Origin: DASZCR01 sp035942915
Lineage (GTDB): Bacteria > Acidobacteriota > Blastocatellia > Pyrinomonadales > Pyrinomonadaceae
NCBI GenBank assembly: GCA_035942915.1
Contig: DASZCR010000329.1
Coordinates: forward strand, 1 to 36,566
Direction of reading: 5' to 3'
Length of the DNA: 36,566 nt
Shown: one piece after another, positions 14,730 to 23,053 of the stretch
How the letters are laid out: every line of letters starts with the position of its first letter
Position numbering within the stretch: the first letter of the stretch is position 1
The notes under the pieces: generated by a model
The model's input: the letters and a program-made list of their open reading frames with translations, nothing else
What the model was told of the DNA's origin: nothing
Database searches by the model: none
Position numbers and translations under genes: made by a program

Positions 14730-15642
14730 GGCGCGCGCACGCGCTCTGAAACTGATGCTCGGTTGTGCGTTGCTGCTCGCCTGCGCTTCCGTCACACGTG
14801 CCGACCATCTGAGGCTCGTCGATGGAAAGACCATCGAGGTCGATGAGGCTTGGGAGGACGCGCAAGGCGTCTGGTACAGGCGCGGCGGCGTGACGCATCT
14901 GGTCGAGCGTTCGCGCGTCCGCGCCATCGAGCGCACGCCGCGCAACGAAACCGCGAAGGCTGCCGCCGACGTGGTCGCAGTCGTCAAACAGGCCGGAAGC
15001 GAAAACGAAGCGCCGGCCTCCGATAAGCTTGCCGAGCAGACCATCTGGATTTATCTCGTCGGCGGGGCGCGCATGGAGGTTGACGAGGCGAACGAAACGC
15101 CGGAAGGCGTCTGGTACAAACGCGGCAACCTCTCCATCTTCATCGAGCGCGCACGCATCGACCACATCGAGCGCGAGCAGGTGGCGGCGGCCGTCGAGAC
15201 GGATGCAGTGACGGGCGGGCGCGTGCGTCGGCGCGAGCGCGCATGGTCAACCGGCAACGCGCGCATCGACGCGCTGATACGACAGAACGGCGCGCGTCAC
15301 GGCGTTGACCCCTATCTCATCTTCTGCGTGATGGAACAGGAGTCGCACTTCAATCCGCGCGCACTGAGTCCGGCGGGCGCACGCGGCCTGATGCAGTTGA
15401 TGCCGGGCACGGCCGCGCGCTTCGGCGTGCGCAACCCGCACGACCCGGCGCAGAGCATCAGCGGCGGGACGCGCTATCTCAAACAACTCCTCAACATGTT
15501 CAAGGGGCGCGTTGACCTCGCGCTCGCCAGCTACAACGCGGGCGAAGGCGCGGTCTTGAAGTACGGCGCACGCGTCCCGCCCTACCGCGAAACGCGCAAC
15601 TACGTCCGCCGCATCAGCGCGCGCTACCGGAGCGGGGAATGA
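14707..15642 (+). CDS. Secreted SLT-type lytic transglycosylase with a duplicated N-terminal module
   Basis: A 311-residue periplasmic murein hydrolase. The N-terminal signal (about 13-32) is followed by two copies of a roughly 42-residue module at 35-76 and 115-156, each with LV-G-x-x-x-EVDEA, GVWY[RK]RG and [LI]xxIER motifs, exactly 80 residues apart. The SLT domain follows (about 185-305) with catalytic E212 in MEQESHFNP, GLMQLMPGTA (227-236) and ASYNAGEGAV (274-283). It presumably opens peptidoglycan for the pilus secretin. AGGAG lies 7 bp before the ATG, inside the upstream gene. Confidence 0.9.
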   Translation: MPTRCNSEARARALKLMLGCALLLACASVTRADHLRLVDGKTIEVDEAWEDAQGVWYRRGGVTHLVERSRVRAIERTPRNETAKAAADVVAVVKQAGSENEAPASDKLAEQTIWIYLVGGARMEVDEANETPEGVWYKRGNLSIFIERARIDHIEREQVAAAVETDAVTGGRVRRRERAWSTGNARIDALIRQNGARHGVDPYLIFCVMEQESHFNPRALSPAGARGLMQLMPGTAARFGVRNPHDPAQSISGGTRYLKQLLNMFKGRVDLALASYNAGEGAVLKYGARVPPYRETRNYVRRISARYRSGE

Positions 15643-15697
15643 TTACTGGAAGGCCGGAGCGATTGGCGCTTCTTTGTGGTTGAGAGGTGAAAGAGAG

Positions 15698-16456
15698 ATG
15701 AGTGTGAGGCTGTTGAGAATCGTGCTCCTGTCGGCATCCTGCATGGTCGCGGCGGCGGCGTCGTCGAACGTGCGCGCGCAGGGGGCAGCCGAGACGCCGC
15801 TGACGAACGCTGCGGTCGTCAAGTTGGTGCGCGCGGGCTTTCGTGAGCGGACGGTTATCTCCATCATCCGTTCGCGTCCGGCGCGTTTCGACCTGACGGC
15901 AGACCGTCTCATCGAACTGAAGAAGGGCGGCGTCAGCGAGAAAATCATCCTCGCCATGATTGCGCGCGACGGCGAGGCCGCTTTCGCCAGCGAAGACTGG
16001 GACGACTCCGACGACTTTTTCAAAGAAGGACACTCAGGCAATAAGTCTGCCGACGGCGCAGGCCGCGCGGGCGAGACCAACATCTTCGGCTCTGCGGGCG
16101 GCGCGCGCGGTCGCACGCGCACGAACGGACGCGACGGCGGCAGCGAGGGCGACACACAGACGACCGGCAGCGCCACCGTCCGTATCCTTCGTCCACCGGC
16201 CGAGTCGGGCGGGCAGGCCGCCGCGCCGAAACTGGAACGCACGCCGACGCTCACGAACGATTCGGTCGTCGAATTGGTCGAAGCCGGTTTCACAGAGGGC
16301 ACAATCATCCGTCGCATCGAACAGTCACCGGCCGAGTTCGACCTTTCGGCAGCGAAGCTGGCGGAACTGCGCAAGCGTCGTGTGAGCGAGCCTGTGATTG
16401 CCGCCATGCGCGCCGCCATGAGCGACACGGAAGCGCCCGCGCGGCCGGAGAACTAA
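15698..16456 (+). CDS. Secreted protein with two LTN-type repeat units, function unknown
   Basis: A 252-residue protein with a signal peptide (cleavage near VRA27-Q). Two homologous units of about 54 residues lie at 35-88 and 185-238, exactly 150 residues apart. Each reads LTN-x(2)-VV-x-LV-x-AGF-x(3)-[TV]I-x-x-I ... FDL[TS]A-x-x-L-x-EL[KR] ... VSE-x-[IV]I-x-AM. The 95-residue linker is Gly/Asp/Arg-rich and probably disordered. I have seen this helical hairpin in many acidobacterial secreted proteins, but know no function. An in-frame ATG at 15674 is possible; 15698 was chosen because the mature start and GAGAG ribosome site fit better. Confidence 0.75.
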   Translation: MSVRLLRIVLLSASCMVAAAASSNVRAQGAAETPLTNAAVVKLVRAGFRERTVISIIRSRPARFDLTADRLIELKKGGVSEKIILAMIARDGEAAFASEDWDDSDDFFKEGHSGNKSADGAGRAGETNIFGSAGGARGRTRTNGRDGGSEGDTQTTGSATVRILRPPAESGGQAAAPKLERTPTLTNDSVVELVEAGFTEGTIIRRIEQSPAEFDLSAAKLAELRKRRVSEPVIAAMRAAMSDTEAPARPEN

Positions 16457-16460
16457 GCGG

Positions 16461-17519
16461 ATGAGCGCGGCCGACGCCACCCACAAACGCAGGCGCACGA
16501 AGGCGCTCGTCCTCTGCCTGAGCCTTCTGCTCATCCTCGCGCCCGTCGTCTTCACACAGCAGCGCCCCGTCGGCGGACAGGAGCCGCAGGCCGTCGATGA
16601 AGACGAGGTGATTACGGTACGCACCTCCGAAGTGATGTTGCCCGTGACGGTGCGCGACGCGAGCGGGAGACTCGTGCCGTCGCTCTCGCGCGACGACTTC
16701 CGCGTGTTCGAGGACGGGCGCGAACAACCGCTGCGCGACCTCGCTTTGAGACAGGTTCCCGTCGATGTGCTGTTGATGGTTGACGCCTCCTCGTCTGTCG
16801 CCTCGAACCTCGAAGACTTCCGCCGCGCGGTCGGCGAGTTTGCCGCGCGTCTGGCAGCGGAAGACCGCATCAGCCTCATCGAGTTTGACGACCGCGTCGA
16901 GCTTTTGCAGGACTGGACGCACAGCCGCACGCAGCTTCGACGCGCCCTGCGACGCATCTCGCCCGGCGTCTTCACGCGCTTCAACGACGCGCTCTATCTG
17001 GCCGCGCGCGAACACTTCAAACGCGGGCCGAATCGCCACGCCCTCGTTGTGTTAAGCGACGGAGTTGACAGCGGGCGCGGGCAGGCGACTTTGGAGACGG
17101 CGCTGCGCGCGCTGCTCGAATCGCAGGTTGCCGTCTACGTCATCAGCAATACGCGTGTGGAGCGCGCGCGCAAGCAGGCCGAACTCGACACGTTGATGTC
17201 GGGCACAGAAGCAACCGTGCGTTTCAACGAACTGCGCATCGGCGACCTGCGCGAGGGCTTGCGCGTGCTCGACGCGAGCGAAGCCAGCCTTGCGCAACTG
17301 GCGCACGCCACCGGCGGGCGACTCTACACGCCCGACAGCTTCGACCAACTCGACGCCGTCTACGCAGAGGTCGCAGAGGAGTTGCGCCACCAGTACGCGC
17401 TCTACTACACGCCGCTCGACACGGCGCGCGACGGACGCTTCCGCCGCGTCAGCGTCCAGACCTCCGGCCGCGACTTCCGCGTCACCACGCGCGTCGGCTA
17501 CTACGCGCCGCGACAGTAG
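16461..17519 (+). CDS. Secreted VWFA-related protein (acidobacterial type)
   Basis: A 352-residue protein with an N-terminal anchor or signal (about 12-31), a short beta-region with the characteristic LPVTVRDASGRLVPSLSRDDF and RVFEDGREQPL motifs, then a von Willebrand A domain. The MIDAS site is intact: DASSS at 108-112, T in the FTRFNDALYLA region, and D in VVLSDGVDSG. The C-terminal part (HQYALYYTPLDTARDGRFRRVSVQ) is also typical of the VWFA-related Acidobacterial family. It follows the LTN-repeat gene by 4 bp. A metal-dependent adhesion or scaffold role on the pilus is plausible, since classical TadG carries a VWA domain that is missing here. Confidence 0.88.
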   Translation: MSAADATHKRRRTKALVLCLSLLLILAPVVFTQQRPVGGQEPQAVDEDEVITVRTSEVMLPVTVRDASGRLVPSLSRDDFRVFEDGREQPLRDLALRQVPVDVLLMVDASSSVASNLEDFRRAVGEFAARLAAEDRISLIEFDDRVELLQDWTHSRTQLRRALRRISPGVFTRFNDALYLAAREHFKRGPNRHALVVLSDGVDSGRGQATLETALRALLESQVAVYVISNTRVERARKQAELDTLMSGTEATVRFNELRIGDLREGLRVLDASEASLAQLAHATGGRLYTPDSFDQLDAVYAEVAEELRHQYALYYTPLDTARDGRFRRVSVQTSGRDFRVTTRVGYYAPRQ

Positions 17520-17545
17520 TTTTCAGCCGCAAACCACGCTTCATG

Positions 17546-17588
17546 CCCGCCGCCGACTTTCACGAACTCGGCGGCGGGTTTATATTTT
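17546..17588 (+). terminator. Intrinsic terminator closing the pilus locus
   Basis: CCCGCCGCCGA (17546-17556) pairs perfectly with TCGGCGGCGGG (17568-17578) around an 11-nt loop, followed by TTTATATTTT. It lies 27 bp after the VWA stop and ends only 11 bp before hisZ. The his genes therefore need their own start or read-through. Confidence 0.9.
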
Positions 17589-17599
17589 AGCGGCGAGCG

Positions 17600-18736
17600 A
17601 TGAACGAACCACTCTCCAAAGTTCCGGGTGGGATGCGCTATCACTTCGGCGCGGAGGCGCGTCTGCGCCGCGCGGTCGAGGATACGGTGATGCGTGTCTT
17701 CGATGGTTGGTCTTACGAAGAGATAGCGACGCCCTCCGTCGATTACTACGCGCTGTTTGAGCGCGGCATGGGACGCGACGAGGCGCAGCGTGCCTTTCGC
17801 TTCACCGATGCGGACGGGCGCACGCTCGCGCTCCGCCCCGATGTGACCTCGTCTGTGGCGCGCGCCGCCGCGACGCTGTTCGCAGGCCGCGCGCGCCCCT
17901 TGCGTTTCTGCTACGCCGCCACAGTCTTCCGCCAGCGGCCGCGTTCGCACGCCGAATGGCGCAGGCAGAGCCGCCAACTCGGCTGCGAATTAATCGGCGC
18001 ACACGGCGGCGCGGCCGACCTCGAAACTCTCATCATCGCGTCGGAGGTGCTCGAAAGTCTCGGCCTCGGTGGCAGCTATCGCGTCACGCTCAACCACGTC
18101 GGCATCTTCAACGGCGTCGCCGCAGAACTCGGACTCGACGCCGCCTCGCGCGACCTGATGCGCAGTCTCATCGACACGCGCGACTCGGCCGAACTCGGAC
18201 GCTTCCTCGCCGCACGCGCCGCCGGAAGCGGAGACCGGGCAGAGGCTCTGACCTCGTGCCTGACGAGCCTCTCCGGCAAGCGCGAGACGCTCGACGAGGC
18301 GCGCACTCTGATGCCTGCCGCTCGCGCCGTCGAGGCGCTCGACGCGCTCGCAGAGACGTGGCGCGTGCTCGACGCGCTCGGACTCGAACGCGGCTTCGAG
18401 ATTGACTTCGGCGACGTGGCCGGGTTGGACTACTACACGGGATTGATTTTCAAAATCTACGTCGCGGGCGCGGGCGCACGCGTCGGCGGCGGCGGACGCT
18501 ACGACGAGTTGACGGCCAACTTCGGCGCGCGCGAGCCTGCCGTCGGCTTCGTCCTCGACCTCGACGCTCTGACCGAAGTGCTCTCGCGCGGCAGACGCTT
18601 CGCCGTCTTCGGCGACGCCGACATGGAGACTCCGGCCATCGAAGGGACGACGACGAGGGAGCTTTTCCTTGAAGCACGAAGACGGCGCTCCTCCGGCGAA
18701 CGTTTGAGAGTCGGTCTGAAGCGCGAAGGGGATTGA
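17600..18736 (+). CDS. hisZ: ATP phosphoribosyltransferase regulatory subunit HisZ
   Basis: A 378-residue histidyl-tRNA synthetase paralogue that lacks the anticodon domain and serves as regulatory subunit for short-form HisG. It shows the class II synthetase-like GGMRYHF near the N-terminus, LRPDVTSSVARAAAT, RPLRFCYAATVFR, then GLDYYTGLIFKIYVAGAG (about 275-292) and GGGGRYDEL (about 295-303). The short HisG encoded next door requires HisZ, supporting HisZ over a true HisRS. The C-terminus (LRVGLKREGD) is close to the HisG start and the genes nearly touch. Confidence 0.93.
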   Translation: MNEPLSKVPGGMRYHFGAEARLRRAVEDTVMRVFDGWSYEEIATPSVDYYALFERGMGRDEAQRAFRFTDADGRTLALRPDVTSSVARAAATLFAGRARPLRFCYAATVFRQRPRSHAEWRRQSRQLGCELIGAHGGAADLETLIIASEVLESLGLGGSYRVTLNHVGIFNGVAAELGLDAASRDLMRSLIDTRDSAELGRFLAARAAGSGDRAEALTSCLTSLSGKRETLDEARTLMPAARAVEALDALAETWRVLDALGLERGFEIDFGDVAGLDYYTGLIFKIYVAGAGARVGGGGRYDELTANFGAREPAVGFVLDLDALTEVLSRGRRFAVFGDADMETPAIEGTTTRELFLEARRRRSSGERLRVGLKREGD

Positions 18737-18738
18737 TT

Positions 18739-19389
18739 GTGCTGACGCTGGCGCTGGCTAAAGGCAGGATGCAGGACGAGGCTTTGCGTCTGCTGGCGCG
18801 TGCGGGCGTGCGCGTCGGCGCAGAGGCGCTCAAGTCGCGTCGGCTCGCTGTCGAAGACGAGGCCGGTCGCGTCCGCTTCGTCTTCGTCAAGCCTGCCGAT
18901 GTGCCTGTCTACGTCGAGCACGGCATCGCCGATTGCGGCGTGGTCGGCCGCGACGTGTTGTTGGAGACGGGCGCAGACCTCTTGCAGCCGCTCGACCTGC
19001 GCATCAGCCGTTGTCGCATCGCCGTTGCTGCGCCGCGTCGTCGCGCCGGTGCGCCGGAGATGGAAGCCGGGATGCTCCACGTCGCCACGAAGTACCCACG
19101 CATCGCGGCCGCGCACTTCGGCGCGCGCGGCGTGCCCGTCGAAATCATAGAGCTTTCAGGCTCGGTCGAACTCGCGCCCGTGCTCGGTCTCGCGGACTGC
19201 ATCGTTGACCTCGTCGAAACCGGCCGCACGCTCGAAGAGAACGGGCTGGCAGTGGTCGAGACGATTGCGGAATCGACCGGGCGTCTGGTCGTTAATCGTG
19301 CGAGCTATCATTTGAAGACCGAAGAGGTCGGCGCGCTCCTCAGCGCGTTGCGCGGGGCGGTGGCGGAAGCGGAGGGCGGCGGGTCGTGA
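18739..19389 (+). CDS. hisG: ATP phosphoribosyltransferase, short-form HisG
   Basis: A 216-residue enzyme that catalyses the first step of histidine synthesis (ATP + PRPP to phosphoribosyl-ATP). Conserved parts include LALAKGRMQDEA at the start, VEHGIADCGVVGRDVLLE, ATKYPRIAAAHF and the PRPP-binding ELSGSVELAPVLGLADCIVDLVETGRTL. The length is that of the short form lacking the C-terminal regulatory domain, hence the need for HisZ. The GTG at 18739 was preferred because GAAGGGG lies 8 bp upstream. A TTG at 18733 would overlap the hisZ stop by 4 bp and is an alternative. Confidence 0.95.
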   Translation: MLTLALAKGRMQDEALRLLARAGVRVGAEALKSRRLAVEDEAGRVRFVFVKPADVPVYVEHGIADCGVVGRDVLLETGADLLQPLDLRISRCRIAVAAPRRRAGAPEMEAGMLHVATKYPRIAAAHFGARGVPVEIIELSGSVELAPVLGLADCIVDLVETGRTLEENGLAVVETIAESTGRLVVNRASYHLKTEEVGALLSALRGAVAEAEGGGS

Positions 19390-20681
19390 TTGAAGTGATA
19401 GAGAAGGGGAGCGGCGGCGCGCTGAAGGCGAAACTGGCGCGCATCAAGGGGCGCAGCGTCGCCTTCGACGCCGAGTTGATGGCGATTGTCACGGACATTA
19501 TCGAAGATGTCCGCCACAGAGGCGACGCCGCGCTGCTCGACTATACGGCGCGCTTTGACGGCGTGCGGCTCAAGCCTTCGGAGTTGCGCGTCGGCGAAGA
19601 GACTTTGCGACGTTCGGCCGAAGGCGCAGACGCACGCGTTGTCGAGGCGTTGCGACTGGCGATTAAAAACATCCGCGCCTTTCACGAGCGCGAGCGCGTC
19701 GAGTCGTGGGAGATGCAGATGGGGCGCGGCGTGCGTCTCGGACAGCGCGTGATGCCTGTGGACGCGGCAGGGCTTTACGTGCCGGGCGGCACGGCCAGTT
19801 ATCCTTCGTCGGTCGTGATGAACGTCGTCCCGGCGCAGGTCGCGGGCGTCGGCCGCATCGTCGTCACGACGCCGCCGCGCACGCTCTCGGAGACGCCTGT
19901 GGTTGCCGCCGCGTTGCTCGAACTGGGCGTGACGGAAATCTACTCGGTCGGCGGCGCGCAGGCCGTCGCCGCGCTCGCCTACGGGACGGAGAGCATCCCG
20001 CGCGTTGACATCATCACGGGGCCGGGCAACAAGTTCGTGGCGGCGGCCAAGAAGCTGGTCTTCGGCGCGGTCGGCATCGACTCCATCGCGGGGCCGAGCG
20101 AGGTCGTCGTGCTCGCCGACGAAGTGGCGCGCGCGGACTTCATCGCCGCAGACCTGCTCGCGCAGGCCGAACACGGCGACGATGCTTCGGCCGTGCTCGT
20201 GACGACGAGCGAGCGGCTGGCGCGCGAAGTGGCCGTCGAGATAGAACGTCAGGCGCTGGCGCTGGCGCGGCGCACGACCATCGCACGCTCGCTCGCAGAT
20301 TACGGCGCAATTATCCTCGTCGAAAATCTCTCGGAGGGTTGCGAGTTGGTGAACGAACTTGCGCCGGAGCATCTTGAGGTAGTGACGCGCGACGACGAGC
20401 GCGTGGCGGCGTGCGTGCGACATGCGGGCGCAATCTTTTTCGGGGCGCATACGCCGGAGGCCGTCGGCGATTATTTCGCGGGGCCGAACCACGTCCTGCC
20501 GACCGGCGGCGCATCGCGCTTCTCCTCGGCGCTCGGCGTCGCACACTTTCTGCGTCGCACGAGCATCATTCGCTACACGCCGGACGAACTGCGCGAGACC
20601 GCGCCGCTCATCGCGGCCCTCGCCGCCTCCGAAGGTCTCGACGCGCACGCGCGCTCGGCGCTGATTCGTCTGGAAGAGTAG
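19386..20681 (+). CDS. hisD: Histidinol dehydrogenase HisD
   Basis: A 431-residue NAD-dependent enzyme for the last two steps, L-histidinol to L-histidine. Signature regions are YVPGGTASYPSSVVMNVVPA, GGAQAVAALAYGTESIPRVD, ITGPGNKFVAAAKK, and the zinc/active-site regions DLLAQAEHGDDASA and LAPEHLEV, with a C-terminal GGASRFSSALGVAHFLRRTS. All look intact. The GTG start overlaps the hisG stop by 4 bp (GTGA). Confidence 0.97.
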   Translation: MIEVIEKGSGGALKAKLARIKGRSVAFDAELMAIVTDIIEDVRHRGDAALLDYTARFDGVRLKPSELRVGEETLRRSAEGADARVVEALRLAIKNIRAFHERERVESWEMQMGRGVRLGQRVMPVDAAGLYVPGGTASYPSSVVMNVVPAQVAGVGRIVVTTPPRTLSETPVVAAALLELGVTEIYSVGGAQAVAALAYGTESIPRVDIITGPGNKFVAAAKKLVFGAVGIDSIAGPSEVVVLADEVARADFIAADLLAQAEHGDDASAVLVTTSERLAREVAVEIERQALALARRTTIARSLADYGAIILVENLSEGCELVNELAPEHLEVVTRDDERVAACVRHAGAIFFGAHTPEAVGDYFAGPNHVLPTGGASRFSSALGVAHFLRRTSIIRYTPDELRETAPLIAALAASEGLDAHARSALIRLEE

Positions 20682-20694
20682 GACGTTGATTCCG

Positions 20695-21780
20695 ATGTCA
20701 GACCCATTGGACAAAATCAAGCCGCGCGTGCGCCAGTTGCGCGCCTACACGCTCGCACCCGACCGTGCGCCGGTGAAGATTAACCAGAACGAGAATCCGT
20801 TCGGCATCCCCGCAGCCGTCAAGCGCGAGACGCTGCGCCGGATGGAGAGGCTTTCGTGGTCGCGTTACCCGGACTTCGTTCCCACGCGGCTGCACGAAAA
20901 GCTGGCGGAGTTTGTCGGGTGGACGCCTGACGGAGTCATCGCGGGCAACGGCTCGAACGAGTTGATACAGGCGACGCTGATGGTGACGCTCGGCGAAGGC
21001 ACGCGCATTCTCATCTCGGAGCCGACGTTTGCGCTCTACAGGCAGGTCGCCACAGTGCTCGGCGCGGAAGTCTTGAGCGTGCCGCTCACGTCCGAGTTGC
21101 GTTTCGATACGCGTGCGCTCGTCGAAGCAGTCGAGCAGAACGAACCGGACGTGACCATCCTCTGTTCGCCCAACAACCCGACAGGTTGCCGCATCGAAAG
21201 GGCAGACCTCGAAGCGATTCTGCGCGCGACGCGCGGCCTCGTCGTGATTGATGAAGCCTATTATGAGTTTGCCTCGGAGACGGTTGTGCCGCTGCTTCGG
21301 CAGCACGAAAACCTCGCTGTCTTCCGCACCTTCTCGAAGGCTCTGGCGCTGGCCGGGTTGCGCGTCGGCTACCTGCTGGCCGCGCCCGCGCTGGCGCGCG
21401 AAGTCTCGAAGGCTGTGCTGCCGTACAATCTCAACGTCTTCTCGCAGACGGCCGCCGAAGTGGCCGTCGAGATGTACGACGAGGAGTTGCGACCGCAGAT
21501 TGCGCGCATCATCTCCGAGCGTGAGCGGCTCTTCGGAGAGCTAGGCGGGATAGAAGGACTCGCGCCCGTCGCGTCGAGCGCCAACTTCATGGTCGTGCGC
21601 TCGTCCATCGCGCCGCGCCGCGTCTACGAAGAACTCCTCCACCGGGGCGGCATCCTCATCCGCGACGTGAGCGGCTATCCGATGCTCAAGGAGCACTTCC
21701 GCGTCAGCGTCGGCACGCCCGACGAGAACGAACAATTGCTCAACTGTCTCAGACGCCTCTTCCGAGACAGCGACAGTTAA
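20695..21780 (+). CDS. hisC: Histidinol-phosphate aminotransferase HisC
   Basis: A 361-residue fold-type I PLP enzyme converting imidazole acetol-phosphate to histidinol-phosphate. Conserved features are NQNENPFGIP, GNGSNELI, the NNPTG substrate/PLP motif (CSPNNPTGC), VVIDEAYYEF with the PLP Asp, and the Schiff-base lysine in RTFSKALALAGLRVGY. The C-terminal Arg in HFRVSVGTPDENE binds substrate phosphate. The ATG at 20695 was preferred over a TTG at 20686. It begins 13 bp after hisD. Confidence 0.95.
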   Translation: MSDPLDKIKPRVRQLRAYTLAPDRAPVKINQNENPFGIPAAVKRETLRRMERLSWSRYPDFVPTRLHEKLAEFVGWTPDGVIAGNGSNELIQATLMVTLGEGTRILISEPTFALYRQVATVLGAEVLSVPLTSELRFDTRALVEAVEQNEPDVTILCSPNNPTGCRIERADLEAILRATRGLVVIDEAYYEFASETVVPLLRQHENLAVFRTFSKALALAGLRVGYLLAAPALAREVSKAVLPYNLNVFSQTAAEVAVEMYDEELRPQIARIISERERLFGELGGIEGLAPVASSANFMVVRSSIAPRRVYEELLHRGGILIRDVSGYPMLKEHFRVSVGTPDENEQLLNCLRRLFRDSDS

Positions 21781-21809
21781 AGACGCAGCATGACGAAGGA
21801 TTTCAACTG

Positions 21810-22418
21810 ATGTCGAGCGAACTGCACACCATGCAACGCGTCGCCGAGGTGCGACGCACGACGAAGGAGACGGACGTGCGCGTCCATCTCCAACTCGACG
21901 GCGAGGGACGCGCGCAAATTTCGACCGGCGTCCGCTTCCTCGACCACATGCTCGAACTGTTTGCACGGCACGGCCTCTTCGACCTCGAAGTCGAGTGTCG
22001 CGGCGACCTCGACATTGACGACCATCATTCGGTTGAAGACATTGCCATCTGTCTCGGTCAGGCGTTGGCGCAGGCGTTGGGCGACAAGGCGGGTGTCGCG
22101 CGTTATGGTTCTGCGCTGGTGCCGATGGACGAGGCGTTGTGTCGCGCCGTCATCGACCTCTCCGGCCGTTTCTATCTCGTCTATGAAGTGGAGACCAAGC
22201 GGCAGCACATCGGCAACTTCTCCATCGAACTGGCCGAACATTTCTGGCGCTCGTTTGCAGAGGCCGCGCGCTGCAACCTGCACATCGACGCGCTGCGCGG
22301 GCGCAACACACATCACATCCTCGAAGGGACGTTCAAGGCGACGGCGCGCGCTTTGCGTCAGGCCGTCGAACTCGACCCGCGCGTGCGCGGCGTCTTGAGC
22401 ACGAAAGGGGTGCTGTAA
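21810..22418 (+). CDS. hisB: Imidazoleglycerol-phosphate dehydratase HisB (monofunctional)
   Basis: A 202-residue dehydratase without the N-terminal HAD phosphatase of the enterobacterial fusion; the phosphatase here is the separate hisN. Metal-binding HxxE-type motifs are seen in FLDHMLELFARHGLFDL, DDHHSVEDIAICLG and NTHHILEGTFKATARAL. The ribosome site GAAGGA at 21795-21800 lies inside a six-codon frame (21790-21810) that ends in TGATG with the hisB start. This may be chance or a small coupling device. Confidence 0.96.
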   Translation: MSSELHTMQRVAEVRRTTKETDVRVHLQLDGEGRAQISTGVRFLDHMLELFARHGLFDLEVECRGDLDIDDHHSVEDIAICLGQALAQALGDKAGVARYGSALVPMDEALCRAVIDLSGRFYLVYEVETKRQHIGNFSIELAEHFWRSFAEAARCNLHIDALRGRNTHHILEGTFKATARALRQAVELDPRVRGVLSTKGVL

Positions 22419-22423
22419 AAACT

Positions 22424-23038
22424 TTGTCGCGCGTCTGCATCATCGACTACGGCGTGGGAAATCTGCGCTCTGTGGAGAAGGCTTTCGCGGCCGCTGGCGC
22501 GGAGGCGTCCGTCACGTCTGACGAGCAGGTCTTGCGTGGCGCAGAACGTCTGGTGCTGCCCGGCGTCGGCGCGTTCCGCGCATGTATGGAGGCGCTCAAG
22601 GCGCGCGGGTTCGACCAACTCGTGCGCGTGCGCGTCGGCGAAGGGACGCCGCTGCTCGGCGTCTGCGTCGGGATGCAGATGCTCTTCGAGGAGTCTGAGG
22701 AGTTTGGCGAGACGGTCGGACTCGGCTTTCTCGGCGGGCGCGTCCGACGCTTTGACGGAGACCTGCACGTTCCGCAGGTCGGCTGGAATCAGGTGCGCTG
22801 GCGCACGCCGCACCCGTTACGCGAAGGTCTGGAAGACGGCGCTTACTTCTACTTCGTCCATTCGTTCTACTGCGAGCCGCGCGAGCCGGACGACGTGTTG
22901 GGCGAGACGGAGTACGGCGCGCAGTATGCCTCGGTCGTGGCGCGCGGTCGCATCTGCGGCGTGCAGTTTCACCCGGAGAAGAGTCAGGCGACCGGGTTGC
23001 GTCTGTTGAAGAATTTCGCTGAAGCGCGTCTCGAATAA
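22424..23038 (+). CDS. hisH: Imidazole glycerol phosphate synthase glutaminase subunit HisH
   Basis: A 204-residue class I glutamine amidotransferase supplying ammonia to HisF. The nucleophile Cys is in PLLGVCVGMQMLFEES, and the His-Glu pair is in VQFHPEKSQ near the C-terminus. The N-terminal CIIDYGVGNLRSVEKAF is typical. It begins at a TTG five bases after the hisB stop. No better start is available, so TTG is likely used. Confidence 0.95.
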   Translation: MSRVCIIDYGVGNLRSVEKAFAAAGAEASVTSDEQVLRGAERLVLPGVGAFRACMEALKARGFDQLVRVRVGEGTPLLGVCVGMQMLFEESEEFGETVGLGFLGGRVRRFDGDLHVPQVGWNQVRWRTPHPLREGLEDGAYFYFVHSFYCEPREPDDVLGETEYGAQYASVVARGRICGVQFHPEKSQATGLRLLKNFAEARLE

Positions 23039-23053
23039 AGGTGTCCGGGAAGA

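Noticed and set aside
19308..20720. Minus-strand open frame of 470 residues opposite hisD
   Set aside because: Antisense shadow of a textbook HisD gene; no recognisable motifs.
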